Positions 52,352 to 54,795 of a DNA stretch of 54,795 nt are shown here, one piece after another; the stretch's first letter is position 1; every line of letters starts with the position of its first letter. This DNA is from JBGZFC01 sp964346495 (GTDB lineage Bacteria > Bacteroidota > Bacteroidia > Bacteroidales > Dysgonomonadaceae): NCBI GenBank assembly GCA_964346495.1, contig CAYFUW010000003.1:1-54795 (forward strand). The letters run 5' to 3'. The notes beneath the pieces were generated by a model. That model searched no databases, was not told the origin of the DNA, and saw only the letters and a program-made list of their open reading frames with translations. The position numbers and the translations under genes are program-made.

Positions 52352-52482
52352 AATTACAAATACCAAATGATATTAAATTAATTAAAACAAACAGTAGAAA
52401 TTTTTATTCTACATTTCTTCTAGTTCCAAATCAGAGCAATAGTCTGTTTTGACAACTTAATCTTATTATAACCAGAAATAAC

Positions 52483-52585
52483 CTATTCGCTATTAGAAGC
52501 AAACAGCAGGGAATATCTACCTCCTTTGTAATTATGTTCGAAAGGGGTATTTATTATTGACCTCTAAAACAATCTCTTTTTTCAT
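52483..52585 (-). pseudogene. Possible frameshifted small reading frame
   Basis: ATG at 52585 opens a 17-residue frame (MKKEIVLEVNNKYPFRT, stop). Removing one base in the ACCCCTTTCG run would join it to EHNYKGGRYSLLFASNSE, giving 33 residues and a stop at 52483. After that stop the same frame goes on with VISGYNKIKLSKQTIALIWN. Not recognised. Could be a decayed gene or chance; the only other content of this 850-bp gap is repeats and the PNGase promoter. Confidence 0.25.
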
Positions 52586-52609
52586 GTTTTTTTGAGTTTA
52601 AGAAGTATT

Positions 52610-52643
52610 AAAAGGAGGACATTAATATCTCTGTCCTCCTTTT
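52610..52643. terminator. Strong terminator-like hairpin
   Basis: AAAAGGAGGACA / TGTCCTCCTTTT, 12 of 12 pairs, 10-nt loop, T-run on the plus strand. It is 300 bp after waaA; it may end a short transcript in between. Confidence 0.65.
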
Positions 52644-52904
52644 ATGGTTATTCATGGTTATGTAATATCAGGATATCTTGTTTCCAACTTAATCCTAAAT
52701 ATAAATCTCTATTAAAAATGAATGTCCCACACTTTACATTGCACTTCAAATATTCTATTTTTAAAATATTGTAGTTCATGGTCGGTAGTGTTAGTACTTA
52801 TGTTTTTTATTTAATCTTACCTTTCCAACCTTTGCACTGAAAGAAGAACATTACAAATTTAACCCTACTTATATTAAAAAAATAGGATTTATTAAGCAAA
52901 TAAC

Positions 52905-52953
52905 AGGACAAATTGAGCATTAACAATTAGGACTTTTAGGACAAATCAAGCAT
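52905..52953. repeat. Direct repeat AGGACAAATYRAGCAT upstream of PNGase gene
   Basis: AGGACAAATTGAGCAT (52905-52920) and AGGACAAATCAAGCAT (52938-52953), 14 of 16 identical, 33 bp apart (about three helical turns). Possible activator sites 130-180 bp upstream of the promoter. Confidence 0.4.
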
Positions 52954-53086
52954 CAAAACCTCATATAGCACTGATTATCAATGAACAAAAAGTGCAAATT
53001 ATTTTAATTTGTGATTAGAAAAATTTTCCTGTTTTTCAATTAAAAATTGATATAAGTATTCAATATTAGAGAAAAAGCAACTGTTT

Positions 53087-53117
53087 TTTGTACTGCATTA
53101 TATTTTTTATATTTTTG
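53087..53117 (+). promoter_or_regulatory. Promoter of the PNGase F-like gene
   Basis: TTTG (53087-53090), 19-bp gap, TATTTTTG (53110-53117): exact consensus, 40 bp before the ATG at 53157. Confidence 0.75.
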
Positions 53118-53156
53118 TAACTGCAAAAAATAAACTTAACTATGTTTTATTATAAT

Positions 53157-54386
53157 ATGAATAAGCTATTAATAAGCACACTTTTATGCTTGCTCGCCGT
53201 TTTTTCTGTGCAAGCACAACGAACAAAACAACCCATTTCTGTTTCTGTTTTCGATAAAACTCCCATTCTTTTTGACCCGGGTGAATACCCGAATGGCGTA
53301 GTTGAAAAAGATGGATTAACATATTTAGTTAACGGACGATTGGCTTTGAAAAAAATCACTGTTCCAACTTTCAAAAATTTTACAAACGTGGAGATTAAAA
53401 CTACTTTAGTTTCTAACGGAGACCCTTGGGATAAAACAGGTTCATGCTTTATAATTCCTGCTAACTCTAAAATTTCCATGTTGGATATTGCCGCTAACAA
53501 AGCATCATATCCACAACAAGACACATTAAAATATGAACAATTAGCAGGAATTGTATCTGGAAAAGATTATTTGCCAACGGTTGAATTGATGCGTTTTATG
53601 ACACCATTTGGTGTTGGGCATTATAGCGATAATGAAGATTCTGTTTCGATAAAACGTCGCCCTGTATATGTAGATGGATGGGAACAAGAAGTTGTTTGGG
53701 AACAAGATATTTCTGATTTACTCCCGCTTTTGGAAGGAGATGTATATGTTGGCGTTTTCATAGATACCTGGACCAAAGAAGGTTATACCATTGATGTTGA
53801 GCTTACATTTACCGAAAGTGCGTTGCATTGCGACAGAAAACCCAAACTACATGTTCAGCCCCTTATCAACACAAATTATTACATAGGTCAACGTCATCCC
53901 GATATTTTTTCGAGACAAGATGTTGAGGTTCCTTTTACAATTCCCCGAAACGCCAAAAACGTATGTTTAAAATACATTACAACAGGTCACGGTGGTTATT
54001 CCGGCGGAGATGAATTCCGCCCACAGCGAAATATTCTGTATGTAGATGGACAAGAGATGTTGAATTTTCTCCCTTGGCGAACAGACTGTGCTTCATTTCG
54101 CCGATTCAACCCAACATCGGGAGTTTGGTTGGTAAAAAAGGAAGTCGCCTATATCGACGATGACGGAAAAAGAGCCGAGAAAGAGATTAGCGAAGCAATT
54201 GCATCATCCGATTTGTCCCGCAGCAATTGGTGTCCCGGTAGCGATGTACCTCCTGTAGAGCTTGATTTGTCAAAAATAGGAGCAGGCAGCCACACACTTA
54301 CTATAAGCATTCCGGAGTCTAAATCGATAGAAGATAACAAGCTAAACCACTGGTTAGTATCTGCTTATTTGGTTTGGGAAGAGTAA
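53157..54386 (+). CDS. Secreted PNGase F-like peptide:N-glycosidase
   Basis: A 409-residue exported protein with signal peptide MNKLLISTLLCLLAVFSVQAQ. The central and C-terminal parts carry strong PNGase F family marks: ITTGHGGYSGGDEFRPQRNILYVDGQEML (the GGDEF segment probably holding an active-site glutamate), FLPWRTDCASFRRFNPTSGVW and SSDLSRSNWCPGSDVPPVELDLS with the paired cysteines. The N-terminal part (FDKTPILFDPGEYPNGV) supplies the likely aspartate. Such enzymes remove whole N-glycans from glycoproteins at asparagine. It has no glycan-utilisation (SusCD) neighbours here. An ATG at 53142 is also in frame, but 53157 gives the better signal peptide. Confidence 0.82.
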   Translation: MNKLLISTLLCLLAVFSVQAQRTKQPISVSVFDKTPILFDPGEYPNGVVEKDGLTYLVNGRLALKKITVPTFKNFTNVEIKTTLVSNGDPWDKTGSCFIIPANSKISMLDIAANKASYPQQDTLKYEQLAGIVSGKDYLPTVELMRFMTPFGVGHYSDNEDSVSIKRRPVYVDGWEQEVVWEQDISDLLPLLEGDVYVGVFIDTWTKEGYTIDVELTFTESALHCDRKPKLHVQPLINTNYYIGQRHPDIFSRQDVEVPFTIPRNAKNVCLKYITTGHGGYSGGDEFRPQRNILYVDGQEMLNFLPWRTDCASFRRFNPTSGVWLVKKEVAYIDDDGKRAEKEISEAIASSDLSRSNWCPGSDVPPVELDLSKIGAGSHTLTISIPESKSIEDNKLNHWLVSAYLVWEE

Positions 54387-54548
54387 TTCATTGGTGAATT
54401 TGCTCATCTGTTTTTTGTTGACTTAATATAAAAGATGCAGGTTAAAAATACCTTCTTATTTTTGATTTAAGATTTGGGGTTTATTTATTTTGATGTCAAT
54501 CGAAGTCTATAACCCGAATCACGTAACACGAAGCCATTAAAAATATAT

Positions 54549-54745
54549 GCTCGCGCCATTCTGTGAATGGTGTGTTGCGAAGCAAATAATTGCCTGTCGT
54601 CATACACGCTTCGTCATTTCGACAAGCTCAATGACCGCTTGCTCAGTGACAGCGCTTTACAAAAGCGCGCCAGCAATGTTTTTATTAGACATTAGATACA
54701 AGAATCAAGACAAAAGACTTTTCGATTTGGGATTTTGGATATCGG
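54549..54745. repeat. Inverted pair of GCGC hairpins and phrase repeat
   Basis: 54549-54585: GCTCGCGCCATTCtgtGAATGG with TGTGTTGCGAA. 54649-54674: AGCGCTTTacaAAAGCGCGC, the reverse complement type of 36248-36286. 54690-54745: ATACAAGAATCAAGACAAAA followed by a GATTTGGGATTTTGGATATCGG phrase. The end of the window (from 54387) holds no convincing gene. Confidence 0.6.
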
Positions 54746-54795
54746 TGTCCCGTCCTGAAATAGGTTTACACCCAAAACAGGAAAAATTATGACAA

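Noticed and set aside
52592..52774. 60-residue open frame in the gap before the PNGase gene
   Set aside because: It contains the strong terminator hairpin, has no promoter at a fitting distance and its composition looks random.
54547..54792. Open frame at the window end
   Set aside because: It runs through the inverted GCGC hairpins and a phrase repeat; the reading frame is a by-product of repeat DNA.
1..54795. tRNA or rRNA genes
   Set aside because: No cloverleaf with a CCA-ready acceptor or any rRNA segment was noticed in the gaps; not verified by a scanner.

Overview
The window looks like ordinary chromosome of a member of the Bacteroidota, probably Bacteroidales. This rests on three things: Bacteroidota-type promoters (TTTG or TTG, about 19-20 bp, TAnnTTTG) before many genes with almost no Shine-Dalgarno sequences; lineage-typical proteins (a long LepB, WbqC, TonB-dependent receptors, paired M16 peptidases, a FloA/NfeD cluster, a TPP-riboswitch-controlled outer-membrane receptor, a PNGase F-like enzyme); and a succinate/acetate CoA-transferase that suggests a fermentative life. 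There is no rRNA or tRNA, so the genus is left open.

Layout. 1-6 kb: end of lepB, a WbqC-like gene, gltX, and a PgpH-type HD phosphodiesterase. 6-9 kb: guaA (minus strand), then a DUF2975 membrane protein with a small YozG-like HTH regulator behind a perfect inverted repeat. 9-17 kb: CPBP protease, TPR/beta-propeller lipid-raft-type cluster (TPR protein, NfeD, FloA), nucleoside phosphorylase, M16 peptidase. 17-22 kb: a TonB-dependent receptor under a TPP riboswitch (thiamine uptake), divergent from a RelA/SpoT enzyme. 22-26 kb: a minus-strand stress-type cassette (YtxH, holin-superfamily-like membrane protein, unknown), a type II NADH dehydrogenase broken by one in-frame TAA, and miaB. 26-32 kb: a small membrane protein behind a Fur-box-like palindrome, CoA-transferase, 2-hydroxyacid dehydrogenase, AlkD-like protein, second M16 peptidase, START-like protein. 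32-40 kb: trmD, large outer-membrane beta-barrel, CDF metal transporter, nucleoside permease. 40-47 kb: esterase, lipA, lipB, glycerophosphodiester phosphodiesterase, then an HpaII-type restriction-modification pair in which Vsr and the C5 methyltransferase are fused in one protein, then PhzF. 47-54.8 kb: prfC, rfbD, waaA/kdtA and a secreted PNGase F-like protein.

The most distinctive feature lies between the genes. Nearly every gap over 200 bp, most strikingly from 29 to 54.8 kb, is filled with short palindromic repeats in several families: GGATTRCAAATCC hairpins, CGCGCGC...GTGTGTGTCGAA hairpins, AGTAGC...GCTACT hairpins, GTAGAGACG...CGTCTCTAC hairpins, arrays of tiny stems with 3-nt loops, and larger nested inverted repeats (29.4, 39.3 and 42.7 kb). 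They look like REP-like or MITE-like elements moved by an enzyme that is not in this window. All annotation here is from reading the sequence; no database search was run.
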